From UBA6902 sp964393845 (GTDB lineage Bacteria; Nitrospirota; Thermodesulfovibrionia; UBA6902), in contig CAYMUX010000028.1 in NCBI GenBank assembly GCA_964393845.1, positions 1 to 29,565 of the forward strand: a stretch of 29,565 nt of DNA, given 5' to 3'. The notes beneath the pieces are model-generated. The model ran no database searches. It was not told the origin of the DNA and was given only the letters and a program-made list of their open reading frames with translations. Position 1 is the stretch's first letter. Each line of letters starts with the position of its first letter. Of the stretch, positions 14,698 through 23,816 are shown piece by piece. The translations under genes were made by a program, and so were the position numbers.

Positions 14698-15792
14698 ATG
14701 AAACGTCTGGTAATAAAAATCGGAAGTAACATCCTCGCCTCCGCAGAGCAGGGACTCAATACGAGGAGGCTTCGGGCGATTGCAAAGGATATTTCGGAGG
14801 TCATAGACATGGAGCATCAGGTAGTAATTGTCTCCTCAGGAGCCGTTGCAGCCGGGCTTAAGAAACTGGGACTCAAGGGCAAGCCTCAAGACATAAAGCT
14901 TAAACAGGCCGCTGCCGCAATCGGACAGTCAAGTCTTATGTGGGCATATGAGAAGTGTTTTGCTGATTTTAACAAAAAGGTTGCGCAGGTTCTGCTGACA
15001 AGAGATGATATCTCAAACCGTCTCAGATATATTAATGCCAAGAATACATTATTCACGTTGATGAGCTACGGCGTAATTCCACTCATTAACGAAAATGATC
15101 CTATTGCTGTAGATGAAATTAAGTTCGGTGACAATGACATGTTGGCTGCCCTTACCGCCGGCCTTGTTGAGGCGGACATGCTGATTATATTGTCGGATGT
15201 TGAAGGTCTTTATTCGAAGGACCCTAATCAGAAGGGGGCAAAGATAATCAAGAGGGTCGGTGAAATTACCCCTGAAATCGAGAAGCTTGCCGGAGGCAGC
15301 GGCAGCGCAGTCGGCACCGGCGGGATGTTTTCAAAGATTCTTGCAGCCAGGCAGGCTGTTAATCACGGCACCGCCGTTGTAATAATGAGCGGGAAAAAGA
15401 GCAGGCTTTTAAAAAAGCTCTTGGATGGCAATGAAGTAGGGACATATTTTGAACCTAAAAAACAGAGGATGTCCTCCAAACAGGGATGGATAGCTTACGG
15501 GGTGAAATCAAAGGGAGTTATTTACCTTGACGATGGAGCGGTAAAGGCACTTACGACTTTGGGCAGAAGCCTTCTGCCTTCAGGCATAACAAAAATCGAA
15601 GGGGACTTTGAGGTTGGAGATTATGTCCGGTGTGTTACAAAGGAGGGTAAAAAAATCGCCAAGGGTTTAACAAACTACTCGTCGAAAGACCTCGAACATA
15701 TCAAGGGAAAGAGAACCTCTGAAATAGAGAAAGTCCTGGGGTATAAATATTCAGATGAAGTTATTCATAGGGATAATCTTGTAGTGATTTAG
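14698..15792 (+). CDS. proB: Glutamate 5-kinase with C-terminal PUA domain
   Basis: Phosphorylates glutamate in the first step of proline synthesis, in the cytoplasm. At 364 aa it is the full two-domain bacterial form. The amino-acid-kinase domain (~1-255) has VIKIGSNILA, IVSSGAVAAGLKKLG, LINENDPIAVDEIKFGDND and the GSGSAVGTGGMFSKILAA block. The C-terminal PUA domain (~275-355) has SLLPSGITKIEGDFEVGD and the NYSSKDL segment. No clear ribosome binding site precedes the ATG, and the 67-bp gap after obgE has no terminator, so cotranscription is likely. proA is not in the window directly after it. A GC-rich hairpin at 15850-15871 follows about 60 bp past the stop. Confidence 0.97.
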   Translation: MKRLVIKIGSNILASAEQGLNTRRLRAIAKDISEVIDMEHQVVIVSSGAVAAGLKKLGLKGKPQDIKLKQAAAAIGQSSLMWAYEKCFADFNKKVAQVLLTRDDISNRLRYINAKNTLFTLMSYGVIPLINENDPIAVDEIKFGDNDMLAALTAGLVEADMLIILSDVEGLYSKDPNQKGAKIIKRVGEITPEIEKLAGGSGSAVGTGGMFSKILAARQAVNHGTAVVIMSGKKSRLLKKLLDGNEVGTYFEPKKQRMSSKQGWIAYGVKSKGVIYLDDGAVKALTTLGRSLLPSGITKIEGDFEVGDYVRCVTKEGKKIAKGLTNYSSKDLEHIKGKRTSEIEKVLGYKYSDEVIHRDNLVVI

Positions 15793-15849
15793 TTTTAAAT
15801 TACATTGTCCTCACTTGGCCGGGACCGCATCCCGCTTTGCAGTACCGGG

Positions 15850-15871
15850 TTTGCCCGCTCCGCCGGGCAAA
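15850..15871. repeat. GC-rich hairpin between convergent proB and LamG genes
   Basis: TTTGCCCG pairs with CGGGCAAA around CTCCGC. It follows proB but has no T-run on the plus strand, so it could stop proB transcription only weakly or with Rho. Confidence 0.6.
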
Positions 15872-15901
15872 CAAAAAGGGAGGCGATTAGACCGCCTCCC
15901 T
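15872..15901 (-). terminator. Intrinsic terminator of the LamG lipoprotein gene
   Basis: On the minus strand GGGAGGCG pairs with CGCCTCCC around a 7-nt loop and is followed by TTTTTG. It lies about 22 bp past the LamG gene stop. Confidence 0.85.
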
Positions 15902-15922
15902 CAATATTAACTACTATTATTT

Positions 15923-17266
15923 TTAATCCGCTGGCGATATAGGAGCCCCTGGTTCTACCCAGCCATGCTCATACTCCTTCGCAGCACCATCTTCAAATGA
16001 TCCTGAGAAACCATTTCCGGATATGTCTGTAATATCTTTACCTTCACCTTCATTGAAACGATAATAACCTATCAATCCCGGGTCACGGTCACAATCCCCA
16101 CCGCCTATGCCAAGCTCAGTATTCATACATTTTGCTATCTTCGAAGCCGGCCTTGCGTAATTCCAGGCCCTGACTTCGTCAATAACACCCTCAAAATTAC
16201 CACCTGACCAACCAAGCGAAGGATTATCAATTCCAGCTATAAAATCAAGAAAAGAGACTCCATTACTTAGTAACTCAAATCCACCCGTTGCAATAGAATA
16301 CCTGCCTTCGCCTGAAGTGCCTGCATATTGACCATTCGCTCCGGCACAATTAGTTAGTGCCCCATTGATATAAATGGCCAAATGAGGTTGTTCGGCTCCC
16401 TGAAGAGTGACATTTCCATCAGTGTCAACAGCACAATTATTAGGGCCGCCACTTTGATCTTCAGAAGTAAGAACACCAGCAATGTGATACCATTGATTTT
16501 GGCCTAGGTTAAAGTTGGTGTGATCAGTAACAGCATTAACCGTGGCAGTAAAAGTAGTTGAAGCCACACCAGGTGTAGGAAATGCTTGATAAGCACCTGC
16601 CGGAAGGGTAACGGCATCAGCAGTTCCAGAGCTAAGCTGGATCTGAGTGACAGTACTGGTCACAGCAGGAATAAAGGTAGCTGCAGGAGAGGCTGAGTTA
16701 ACAGTGATAGCGGAACTTATTGTAGACGTAATCGCAGCAGTACCAGGAATCGTATATATAGCAGTAGCACTTGAAACACTTCCAGCCTGAGTGACTGCCG
16801 GTACAATACATTCTGTTGTTGTAACTCCGTTGCTAACGCATTCAGATAATGCAGTCCGGTTTGCTGCTGCTACATCTGTTGTTGTAGGATTGCGCCTTAT
16901 TACAAACTTCGGTACATTGTTTTTTACGTACAGCATTCCCCCTTTTGAATCCATAAACCCAAAAATAGAGGCATTCAAAGTGCCAGTTCTCTTCACCCAT
17001 GCCTCAAGAGTAAACGGACTTCTATCTATACTTGGTACAGGATTTAAAGTAGTTCCAGTAGCAAGACCATAACATGGGGCAACTGGGCATGGTCCTCCTG
17101 AAGCAGCAGTGCTGAAATCAACTGCTGATGCCGCTGCATTAGAATCTTTTGCTTTTTGCTGGGACTTATTACCGCAGCTTACAATTAAAAAAGCTGCACA
17201 CAAAATAAATATAGCTGTAGTAAGAAATAATAATAATTTCCCTTTCATCTGTTTTATTTTCTTCAT
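15923..17266 (-). CDS. LamG-domain lipoprotein
   Basis: A probable outer-membrane or surface lipoprotein of 447 aa. The signal peptide KGKLLLFLTTAIFILCAAFL ends in a lipobox-like LIVSC (Cys near residue 31). The rest resembles a concanavalin-like LamG fold: SPFTLEAWVKRTG, QWYHIAGVL, HLAIYINGALTN, FEGVIDEVRAWNYAR and GLIGYYRFNEGEG. A Thr/Ala/Ser/Val-rich low-complexity segment of roughly 100 residues (about 135-235) interrupts the fold between the first strands and QWYHIAG. Such proteins bind glycans or surfaces; no ligand is proven. Two ATGs lie at 17269 and 17266. AGGAGG is 2 nt from the first and 5 nt from the second, so 17266 is preferred. It has a strong promoter upstream and a terminator downstream, so it is monocistronic. 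Confidence 0.85.
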   Translation of the reverse strand: MKKIKQMKGKLLLFLTTAIFILCAAFLIVSCGNKSQQKAKDSNAAASAVDFSTAASGGPCPVAPCYGLATGTTLNPVPSIDRSPFTLEAWVKRTGTLNASIFGFMDSKGGMLYVKNNVPKFVIRRNPTTTDVAAANRTALSECVSNGVTTTECIVPAVTQAGSVSSATAIYTIPGTAAITSTISSAITVNSASPAATFIPAVTSTVTQIQLSSGTADAVTLPAGAYQAFPTPGVASTTFTATVNAVTDHTNFNLGQNQWYHIAGVLTSEDQSGGPNNCAVDTDGNVTLQGAEQPHLAIYINGALTNCAGANGQYAGTSGEGRYSIATGGFELLSNGVSFLDFIAGIDNPSLGWSGGNFEGVIDEVRAWNYARPASKIAKCMNTELGIGGGDCDRDPGLIGYYRFNEGEGKDITDISGNGFSGSFEDGAAKEYEHGWVEPGAPISPAD

Positions 17267-17329
17267 CATAGCCTCCTATTTTTTATTTTAAAAAGAAAAA
17301 CGCAATATTTTGTCACGCAAGAATGTATA

Positions 17330-17359
17330 ACTATATGATATTATTTTTTCAAATGTCAA
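17330..17359 (-). promoter_or_regulatory. Sigma-70 promoter of the LamG lipoprotein gene
   Basis: Minus strand: perfect TTGACA (17359-17354), 18-bp spacer, TATAGT (17335-17330). Transcription should start near 17323, giving a leader of about 55 nt with AGGAGG. Confidence 0.7.
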
Positions 17360-17413
17360 TATATTATTGATTTACTAATTTGATTATTTAATGTATAAAT
17401 ACAATTCTTCTGT

Positions 17414-19708
17414 TTACCTGATAATATTCTCCGGATCAAGTTCTAAAGCCTTCTTGGCCTCTCTCGCGGCATTTTCTTTATCGCCGAGGGCAAGATAAAT
17501 CTTTGCAATCTCATAGTGTATTTGGGCCTTTTCCCCTGGTCTGCGAAGCCTGAAATCCCGAGTAGAATTCAATTTATCCTCATATGACAAAACCGCGATT
17601 AATTCATTGTAGTATTGAAGCGCTTTACGAAAATTCTCTATTTCCAGGTAAACCTTTGCAATGTAATAAAGTTCATCGGCAGAAAAAACAGTCTCCCTGC
17701 CGGATGCTATATTCTTATTGTGTGCCATCCTTATATTTTTCACATTCTCTAATGAGCTTTTCACAACATGTTCTCTTGACGCAAATATTGCCGCCAGTGC
17801 TAATTTTAGCTGTTTTTCATCATTTTGATGGTCCCAATCTGTAACTTTCCTTACATTGGCAAAGGAACATTCATAATCTTTCTTTAAGACACAAATATCA
17901 GCCAATGCCATATAGAGCCATTGATATTCAGGGTTCAAATGCATGCCTTTTCTTATAAGCGCCTCTGTCCTGGCAATAAAAGAAGGTTCGTAGTTAGCTA
18001 TCATATTATTAAGTATGATTACATCAGTAAGATACTTCAAATCATGACTCTGGGCTGCAAGTCCCTTTTCAAGTTCTTCTACTGTTCTAGCTATGAATTC
18101 CAGAGCACCCTTTTGTATAAAAAGATTGTTTCTTATAATTTGATAGGATACTGATTTCATCCCGTAACTCGCATAAGAATCACCAAAGCTGTTTAAAGAT
18201 AATGCCTTATCATAATCATCGGCAATTTTTGACAACAAATCATTCTCCGGTGCAGAAGCACCTATCCGCATTAACAGCTTGGACTCCTTTATAGGCTTAT
18301 AATTAACATAATAAGCTATTAAAGAAAAAATCACTAACGCCAGCAAGGTCATACTTATGGATTTAATCTTTTTTTTCGTTGAATCAGTATAATCTTTAAT
18401 ATCATTCGCTTTTTTTAAGCAATCCATATTTTCTATATAAGCTAATACGGTAAAAAACAGTAAGTATGTATTAATAGTATCAAACGTAAAGAGATTATGA
18501 ATAAAATAAACAGTAAGTGCAGTTACAATCGTAAATGCCTCATTTTTTGAAACTGTCTTTCTTTGAAAAGCTACCCAGAGAATATAAAAAGCCGTTACAA
18601 AGATCGCCAAATAAGAAAACAAACCAAGAATCCCTGCATTGACCAGCCATTCTATGACTATATTATGGGCGCGGTCAAACCATATTTGTTCACGTACAAA
18701 GGGAATCGGATTAACAGTATAAACCCCTATGAAATTTTCCTGTCCCCATCCCAGGACAGGTCTTTCTTTAATTCCCTTCCATGCATATTCCCAGGCAATG
18801 AATCGATTTTGAACAGACTCGTCTGAAAACATGGTGACAAAGCGGGAAAGAGTTCTTTCATGTTTTATAAAATCAGCATTTTTGAAGATTAAGAAAACAA
18901 CTAAAAAAACAATCAAAATAATAATCAGTGACAATACGGCCTTCTTGACAAGTTTATCCTTCATGGAGTTGGTTTTTACGTGAATATAAAACAGGATGAA
19001 CATAATGGTTCCAATAGCTGCGGCCAGAATTGCACCTCTTGAGGCAGTAAAATAAATAGCAATGGAATTTATAATAATCAGCAATAGATAACCAAACTTA
19101 AGATATAATCTTTGTGTATTGAAGATTAATATGACTCCCAAAAAAACAGAAAGCAGCAAATAAGAGGCGAGAAATGGGGGGTTTCCTATCGTGCCGTGCG
19201 GTCTTGAACCATAATACATTGTATGTTGTGTCAAACTTTCAGGCGTCACCGTTACAGGAATGACTAAAGAAAACAGACTGACAAAAAAACTTACCACTAC
19301 GAAAATATTTAAAAATATCTTCCAATCTTTATTGGTTCTCAAAACACTCCTGATAATCATAAAATAAAGCGCAAGATGCAGTATTGTTAAATAACCTTCC
19401 ATGCGTTCATAATTCGACCAGAAACTGTTATAGTGGCTCACTCCCAGTAGATCAGCAAGACCGACAATAAATGTAAAAAACAGGATCGACAGCGTTATTG
19501 CTGAATTGCGAAGCCGGTATTCTTTGTTTATCGAGATGAGGCCTACCCATAAAGCAGCCGCAAACTCAACCAGGATTCTAAATGCAAAATTTTTCCCGGT
19601 TATATATGGGAAAAAAAGTGAGGGAGTAACATAAAGAGGAATAAAAGGCATCAGAAAAATAATGCCTTTTATTCCCCATAAATAATAATTGTCTATTTTC
19701 CTAGACAT
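17414..19708 (-). CDS. O-antigen ligase family membrane protein with C-terminal TPR domain
   Basis: A 764-aa protein. Residues ~1-440 hold about a dozen transmembrane helices and the Wzy_C/WaaL-type periplasmic signature (ASRGAILAAAIGTIMF, then KERPVLGWGQENF and FDRAHNIVIEWLVNAGILG). The His of RAHN fits the family's key periplasmic residue. Residues ~480-764 are helical repeats of TPR type, ending in the clear repeat IHYEIAKIYLALGDKENAAR and AKKALELDPENI. Members transfer or polymerise O-antigen or other lipid-linked glycans, or glycosylate proteins; which applies here cannot be told. It starts 20 bp after typA on the same strand, so readthrough is likely. No glycosyltransferase cluster surrounds it, which is unusual. 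The gene is AT-rich relative to typA. Confidence 0.88.
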   Translation of the reverse strand: MSRKIDNYYLWGIKGIIFLMPFIPLYVTPSLFFPYITGKNFAFRILVEFAAALWVGLISINKEYRLRNSAITLSILFFTFIVGLADLLGVSHYNSFWSNYERMEGYLTILHLALYFMIIRSVLRTNKDWKIFLNIFVVVSFFVSLFSLVIPVTVTPESLTQHTMYYGSRPHGTIGNPPFLASYLLLSVFLGVILIFNTQRLYLKFGYLLLIIINSIAIYFTASRGAILAAAIGTIMFILFYIHVKTNSMKDKLVKKAVLSLIIILIVFLVVFLIFKNADFIKHERTLSRFVTMFSDESVQNRFIAWEYAWKGIKERPVLGWGQENFIGVYTVNPIPFVREQIWFDRAHNIVIEWLVNAGILGLFSYLAIFVTAFYILWVAFQRKTVSKNEAFTIVTALTVYFIHNLFTFDTINTYLLFFTVLAYIENMDCLKKANDIKDYTDSTKKKIKSISMTLLALVIFSLIAYYVNYKPIKESKLLMRIGASAPENDLLSKIADDYDKALSLNSFGDSYASYGMKSVSYQIIRNNLFIQKGALEFIARTVEELEKGLAAQSHDLKYLTDVIILNNMIANYEPSFIARTEALIRKGMHLNPEYQWLYMALADICVLKKDYECSFANVRKVTDWDHQNDEKQLKLALAAIFASREHVVKSSLENVKNIRMAHNKNIASGRETVFSADELYYIAKVYLEIENFRKALQYYNELIAVLSYEDKLNSTRDFRLRRPGEKAQIHYEIAKIYLALGDKENAAREAKKALELDPENIIR

Positions 19709-19728
19709 GATGATTCTTTAAGCCTGAC

Positions 19729-21534
19729 CTAACCCCTTATTTTCGGTCTCTTATTAACATCGAGGATTCTCTTTCTTAATCTTATGGACTCAGGGGTCAC
19801 TTCAACAAGCTCGTCTTCCTTGATAAATTCAATAGATTGTTCCAGAGTCAAAAGCCTTGGAGGTATTAACTGCAGGGCGTCATCAGATCCTGAAGCGCGT
19901 ATATTGGTCATTTTCTTTTCTTTTGTAACGTTGACGTCCAGATCATTTTCCCTTGAGTTTTCTCCTATGACCATACCTTCATAAACAGGAATATTTTGTT
20001 TTATAAAGAGCACTCCCCTGGGCTGCAAATGGAACAGCGCATATGTTGTTGTTTTTCCCTTTCTGTCTGAAACAAGGGCGCCTGTCTGCCTCTTTGACAT
20101 CGGGCCATGCCATGGTTCGTATCCGTCAAAGAGGTGGTTGAGAAGCCCGGTGCCTCTTGTGTCCGTGAGGAATTGAGACCTGAAACCGATCAATCCCCTT
20201 GATGGAATTCTGAACTCAAGCCTTACCCTGCCGCTCCCATTATTCTGCATTTTCTGCATCCTGCCTTTTCGCATTCCGACTTTCTGGGTCACAACTCCGA
20301 CATAGTCTTCCGGTACATCTATAACCAGCAGCTCCATGGGCTCATGCAATTTGCCGTTAATTTCCTTTGTAATAGTTTCAGGCATGGAGACTGACAATTC
20401 GTAGCCCTCCCGCCTCATCATCTCTATAAGGATAGCAAGCTGCAGCTCTCCCCGCCCCATTACCCTAAAAGAGTCTACCTTGCTTAAGTCCACTTTTATG
20501 GAGACATTGTAAAGGAGCTCTTTCTCAAGCCTTTCTCTGAGATTTCTCGATGTAACATATTTCCCGTCTTTTCCTGCAAAGGGAGATGTATTAACGGAAA
20601 AAAGCATTGAAATGGTCGGCTCATCCACTTTTATTCTGGGAAGCGGTTTGGGTCTCTCAATATCCGTGATCGTATCACCGATATTTATTCCTTCAATTCC
20701 TGCAAGTGCAACGATATCACCGACCGAAACCTCTTTTGTTTCTATTCTCTCAAGACCTTTAAAGGTATATATGGAAGTTATCTTTGTTTTAACTGCAATG
20801 CCTTCACTGTTTATCACAGCCACCAGGTCCCCAATTTTTACAGTGCCTGAAAAGATCCTGCCGATTGCAAGTCTCCCAATATAATCATTGTAGTTTATAT
20901 TGGTGACAAGGTACTGCAGGCTCCCGTTTTCATCTCCCTCCGGAGCGGGGATTGTCCGTATTATAAGGTCAAACAGGGGCATTAAGTCATTAGATTCATC
21001 ATTGAGGTCGAGTTTTGCAATTCCCATTTTGGCATTTGTATAAACTATCGGGAACTCCAGCTGCTTTTCAGTTGCATCAATATCAATAAACAGGTCATAA
21101 ACTTCGTTCAGCACGTCCTGGATCCTGGCATCATGTCTGTCTATTTTATTGATAACCAATATGGGAGGCAGGTTAAGTTCAAGCGCCTTTTTAAGGACAA
21201 ATCTTGTCTGGGGAAGCGGGCCTTCTGAAGAGTCCACGAGCAGCAGTACCCCGTCTACCATTTTCATAATTCTTTCTACTTCTCCCCCGAAATCAGCATG
21301 TCCGGGCGTATCGACTATATTTATTTTCACGCCGTTGTATTCCACGGCAGTGTTTTTCGCCATAATGGTAATCCCCTTTTCCCTCTCAAGGTCTGTATTA
21401 TCCATGACCCTTTCCTGCACATTTTCATTGGCGCGGTAGATGCCGGACTGCTTCAGCATACAGTCAACAAGGGTTGTCTTTCCATGATCTACATGGGCAA
21501 TTATGGCGATATTCCTTAAATCTTCACGTTTCAT
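19729..21534 (-). CDS. typA: Ribosome-associated GTPase TypA/BipA
   Basis: Translational GTPase that binds 70S ribosomes and helps 50S assembly and stress adaptation. The 601-aa length is standard. G1 is AHVDHGKTTLVDCML, switch I has REKGITIMAKNTAV, switch II DTPGHADFGGEVER and G4 NKIDR. The C-terminal BipA-specific region shows RMQKMQNNGSGRVRLEFRIP and SRGLIGFRSQFLTDTRGTG. The start MKREDLRNIAIIAHVDHGK is preceded by AAAAGAGA, a modest ribosome binding site. It is the first gene before the O-antigen-ligase-like gene, with a 20-bp gap. Confidence 0.98.
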   Translation of the reverse strand: MKREDLRNIAIIAHVDHGKTTLVDCMLKQSGIYRANENVQERVMDNTDLEREKGITIMAKNTAVEYNGVKINIVDTPGHADFGGEVERIMKMVDGVLLLVDSSEGPLPQTRFVLKKALELNLPPILVINKIDRHDARIQDVLNEVYDLFIDIDATEKQLEFPIVYTNAKMGIAKLDLNDESNDLMPLFDLIIRTIPAPEGDENGSLQYLVTNINYNDYIGRLAIGRIFSGTVKIGDLVAVINSEGIAVKTKITSIYTFKGLERIETKEVSVGDIVALAGIEGINIGDTITDIERPKPLPRIKVDEPTISMLFSVNTSPFAGKDGKYVTSRNLRERLEKELLYNVSIKVDLSKVDSFRVMGRGELQLAILIEMMRREGYELSVSMPETITKEINGKLHEPMELLVIDVPEDYVGVVTQKVGMRKGRMQKMQNNGSGRVRLEFRIPSRGLIGFRSQFLTDTRGTGLLNHLFDGYEPWHGPMSKRQTGALVSDRKGKTTTYALFHLQPRGVLFIKQNIPVYEGMVIGENSRENDLDVNVTKEKKMTNIRASGSDDALQLIPPRLLTLEQSIEFIKEDELVEVTPESIRLRKRILDVNKRPKIRG

Positions 21535-21928
21535 ATTATCTCTTTTCTGTACAATAAATTATGTTCATACGTCCTCAGATAAGCCTATTGTATTTTCTGA
21601 TTTACAGAGAAAACTAACCGGCGAGTGATAGTTCTAAGACGTTGGCTTATAATTATAAACTAATCATGAAGGATAATACCATATCAACACCCCGAACAGA
21701 TAGCGAATCTTAATATTTCTTAAACCCAAATAATGCATCTTCCGGGTTCATCTTAACAAACCCGAATCAGCCGGAGCTATCAAAATTCTTAGAACATTTT
21801 CTTAATGTTGCTTCATACTTAAGATCAATATTACTCCTGCCGATAAGACTGTTACAGGATTAAATATGTAATATCCTGAAATACAAACGAGATTCAATAT
21901 AGCAGAATATATAAAAGGAAATTGGTTC
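21535..21928. other. 394-bp intergenic region between divergent typA and pilus ATPase genes
   Basis: No gene is supported. The region must hold the promoters of both flanking genes, but no -10/-35 pair is convincing. Weak inverted repeats (CGGGTT/AACCCG near 21745; CAGGAT/ATCCTG near 21860) are present. I looked for a c-di-GMP (GEMM) riboswitch because the downstream ATPase has a c-di-GMP-type domain, and saw none of its conserved blocks. Confidence 0.5.
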
Positions 21929-23695
21929 GTGAAGAAGAAAAAATTAGGTGAACTTCTTATTGAAGCCGGTCTATTAACAAAAGAACAACTCGATAACGCC
22001 CTCATGTTACAAAAGGGGAAAAACAAGAGGCTGGGCAAGGTCCTTATTGAGTTAGGATATGTGAATGAATTTCAGATTGCCGACACAATCTCAAAACAGC
22101 TTTCAGTTCCAATGGTCGAATGCAACAAATATTCACCCTCAAAACAGATACTTTCTCTCATACCGAGAGAAACAGCCGAAAATAAATTAATCTATCCTCT
22201 TGATAAAAATGAGAAAAGCCTTACTCTTGCAATGGCTGATCCTCTTGACTTCAGGACCATTGACGATATTTCATTTCAGACAGGTTTAAGGATCAACGTG
22301 ACTGTAGCGTCTGAAACCAATATTCTGAACGCCATAGAGCAAACTTACGGTTCTTCTGACATAACATGGGATGTCCTTAAAGAGATTCCATCATATAATG
22401 AAGTTGAATTCGTTAAAGAAGAAATTAGAGGTGATCAGAAGCAGGAGATAAGTTTCCAGTCTTTATTTAAAGACAGTGAAGCGCCGCCCATTGTCAAGCT
22501 CGTTACTATGATTATTGCTGATTCTGTAAATTTCAATGCAAGCGATATCCATATAGAGCCGAGGGAAACTTATGTTCAGGTGCGTTACAGAATAGACGGC
22601 GAATTAAAGAACGTGCTCAGTTTTCCAAGCAGGATCCGCGATTCCGTTATTTCAAGAATAAAGATAATAGCTAATCTAGATATTACAAACAGACGTTTTC
22701 CGCAGGACGGAAGAAGCGCACTGCGGCTTAAAGATAAAACCGTTGATCTGAGGATATCTACTCTGCCCTCAGTTTACGGTGAGACAATCGTAATAAGACT
22801 TCTTGATCCTACAACAGGACTGATACCACTATCAAAACTCGGCATCTCAGATTATATCATAAAGCCTCTTATTGAGATCATCAATCAGCCGCAGGGCATG
22901 CTCCTTATTACAGGACCAACAGGCAGCGGGAAAACAACTACACTGTATTCCGTTCTGCAGCAGCTAAGATCTGAAACTAAAAATATTATTACAATTGAAG
23001 AGCCGGTAGAATACAAGCTTAAAGAAATCACCCAGGTAGGAATAAGTGAAAATATCGGGTTTACTTTTGCCAATGCGCTCCGTTCCGTGCTAAGGCAGGA
23101 CCCGGACATTATCATGGTCGGTGAAATAAGAGACCTTGATACGGCAGAAATCGGGGCAAGGTCCTCACTGACCGGCCACCTTGTTCTAAGCACATTACAT
23201 ACTAACGATACTGTTTCATCAATCACGCGATTACTGGATATCGGATTGGAATCTTTCCTGATAACAGCGGCTGTAAGCGGTGTCCTTGCACAAAGACTCG
23301 TGAGAAAAATATGTCTTCACTGTAAAGTTGAAGTTTCAGCTCCCGAAGAAATGTTCGGTATGGTCCTGCCGCCCTTAAAAACTTATTATAAAGGTGAAGG
23401 TTGTGACAAATGTAACTATAGCGGTTATTCAGGCAGAGTAGGCGTTTATGAGCTGTTAAGGATGAACACTCCGCTTAGACGTTTGATTGCAGAAAACTTT
23501 ACTGAAGACAATCTATGGGCGTGCGCTAGAGAAGCCAATACTAAAACACTGTTTGAAGATGCATGGTCAAAGGTCGAGGCAGGGATAACATCGGCAGATG
23601 AAGTAATCTCAAAGATTCCTTACCAGAATATTTTAGCTGATGAAAATAAACATTCTGCTAAAGGTAAAATCAAAAAAATTCTTGCGGGCAAGTAA
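21929..23695 (+). CDS. PilB/GspE/MshE-type assembly ATPase with N-terminal MshEN domain
   Basis: A hexameric ATPase driving type IV pilus extension or type II secretion at the inner membrane, 588 aa. The N-terminus has two 24-residue MshEN motifs separated by exactly five residues (KGKNK). The first starts LGELLIEAGLLTKEQL and the second RLGKVLIELGYVNEFQI. This is the published c-di-GMP-binding arrangement. The ATPase core shows Walker A GPTGSGKTTTLYS (~residue 329), Asp box, Walker B PDIIMVGEIRD (~393), His box (TGHLVLSTLHTND) and the zinc tetracysteine CLHC...CDKC (~462-493). The start is GTG at 21929 with AAGGAA about 8 nt upstream. No pilC, pilT, pilin or gsp gene is adjacent, so pilB or mshE cannot be chosen. 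Confidence 0.94.
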   Translation: MKKKKLGELLIEAGLLTKEQLDNALMLQKGKNKRLGKVLIELGYVNEFQIADTISKQLSVPMVECNKYSPSKQILSLIPRETAENKLIYPLDKNEKSLTLAMADPLDFRTIDDISFQTGLRINVTVASETNILNAIEQTYGSSDITWDVLKEIPSYNEVEFVKEEIRGDQKQEISFQSLFKDSEAPPIVKLVTMIIADSVNFNASDIHIEPRETYVQVRYRIDGELKNVLSFPSRIRDSVISRIKIIANLDITNRRFPQDGRSALRLKDKTVDLRISTLPSVYGETIVIRLLDPTTGLIPLSKLGISDYIIKPLIEIINQPQGMLLITGPTGSGKTTTLYSVLQQLRSETKNIITIEEPVEYKLKEITQVGISENIGFTFANALRSVLRQDPDIIMVGEIRDLDTAEIGARSSLTGHLVLSTLHTNDTVSSITRLLDIGLESFLITAAVSGVLAQRLVRKICLHCKVEVSAPEEMFGMVLPPLKTYYKGEGCDKCNYSGYSGRVGVYELLRMNTPLRRLIAENFTEDNLWACAREANTKTLFEDAWSKVEAGITSADEVISKIPYQNILADENKHSAKGKIKKILAGK

Positions 23696-23816
23696 AATCA
23701 TGCCTGCTCAGCCTTTCGCTTCATAAAAAGACCGGATTCAAAATTGATTCAATTAAATGTGCCGCAAGTGAATATGTCAGGCATATTTCAGTATTTTTAG
23801 CCCTTGCGATAGAGGA

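Noticed and set aside
14425..14817. Minus-strand frame spanning the obgE-proB junction
   Set aside because: It overlaps two clear housekeeping genes and has no recognisable protein features.
21535..21928. c-di-GMP riboswitch upstream of the MshEN ATPase
   Set aside because: No conserved GEMM blocks or expected pseudoknot stems are visible; only weak AT-rich inverted repeats.
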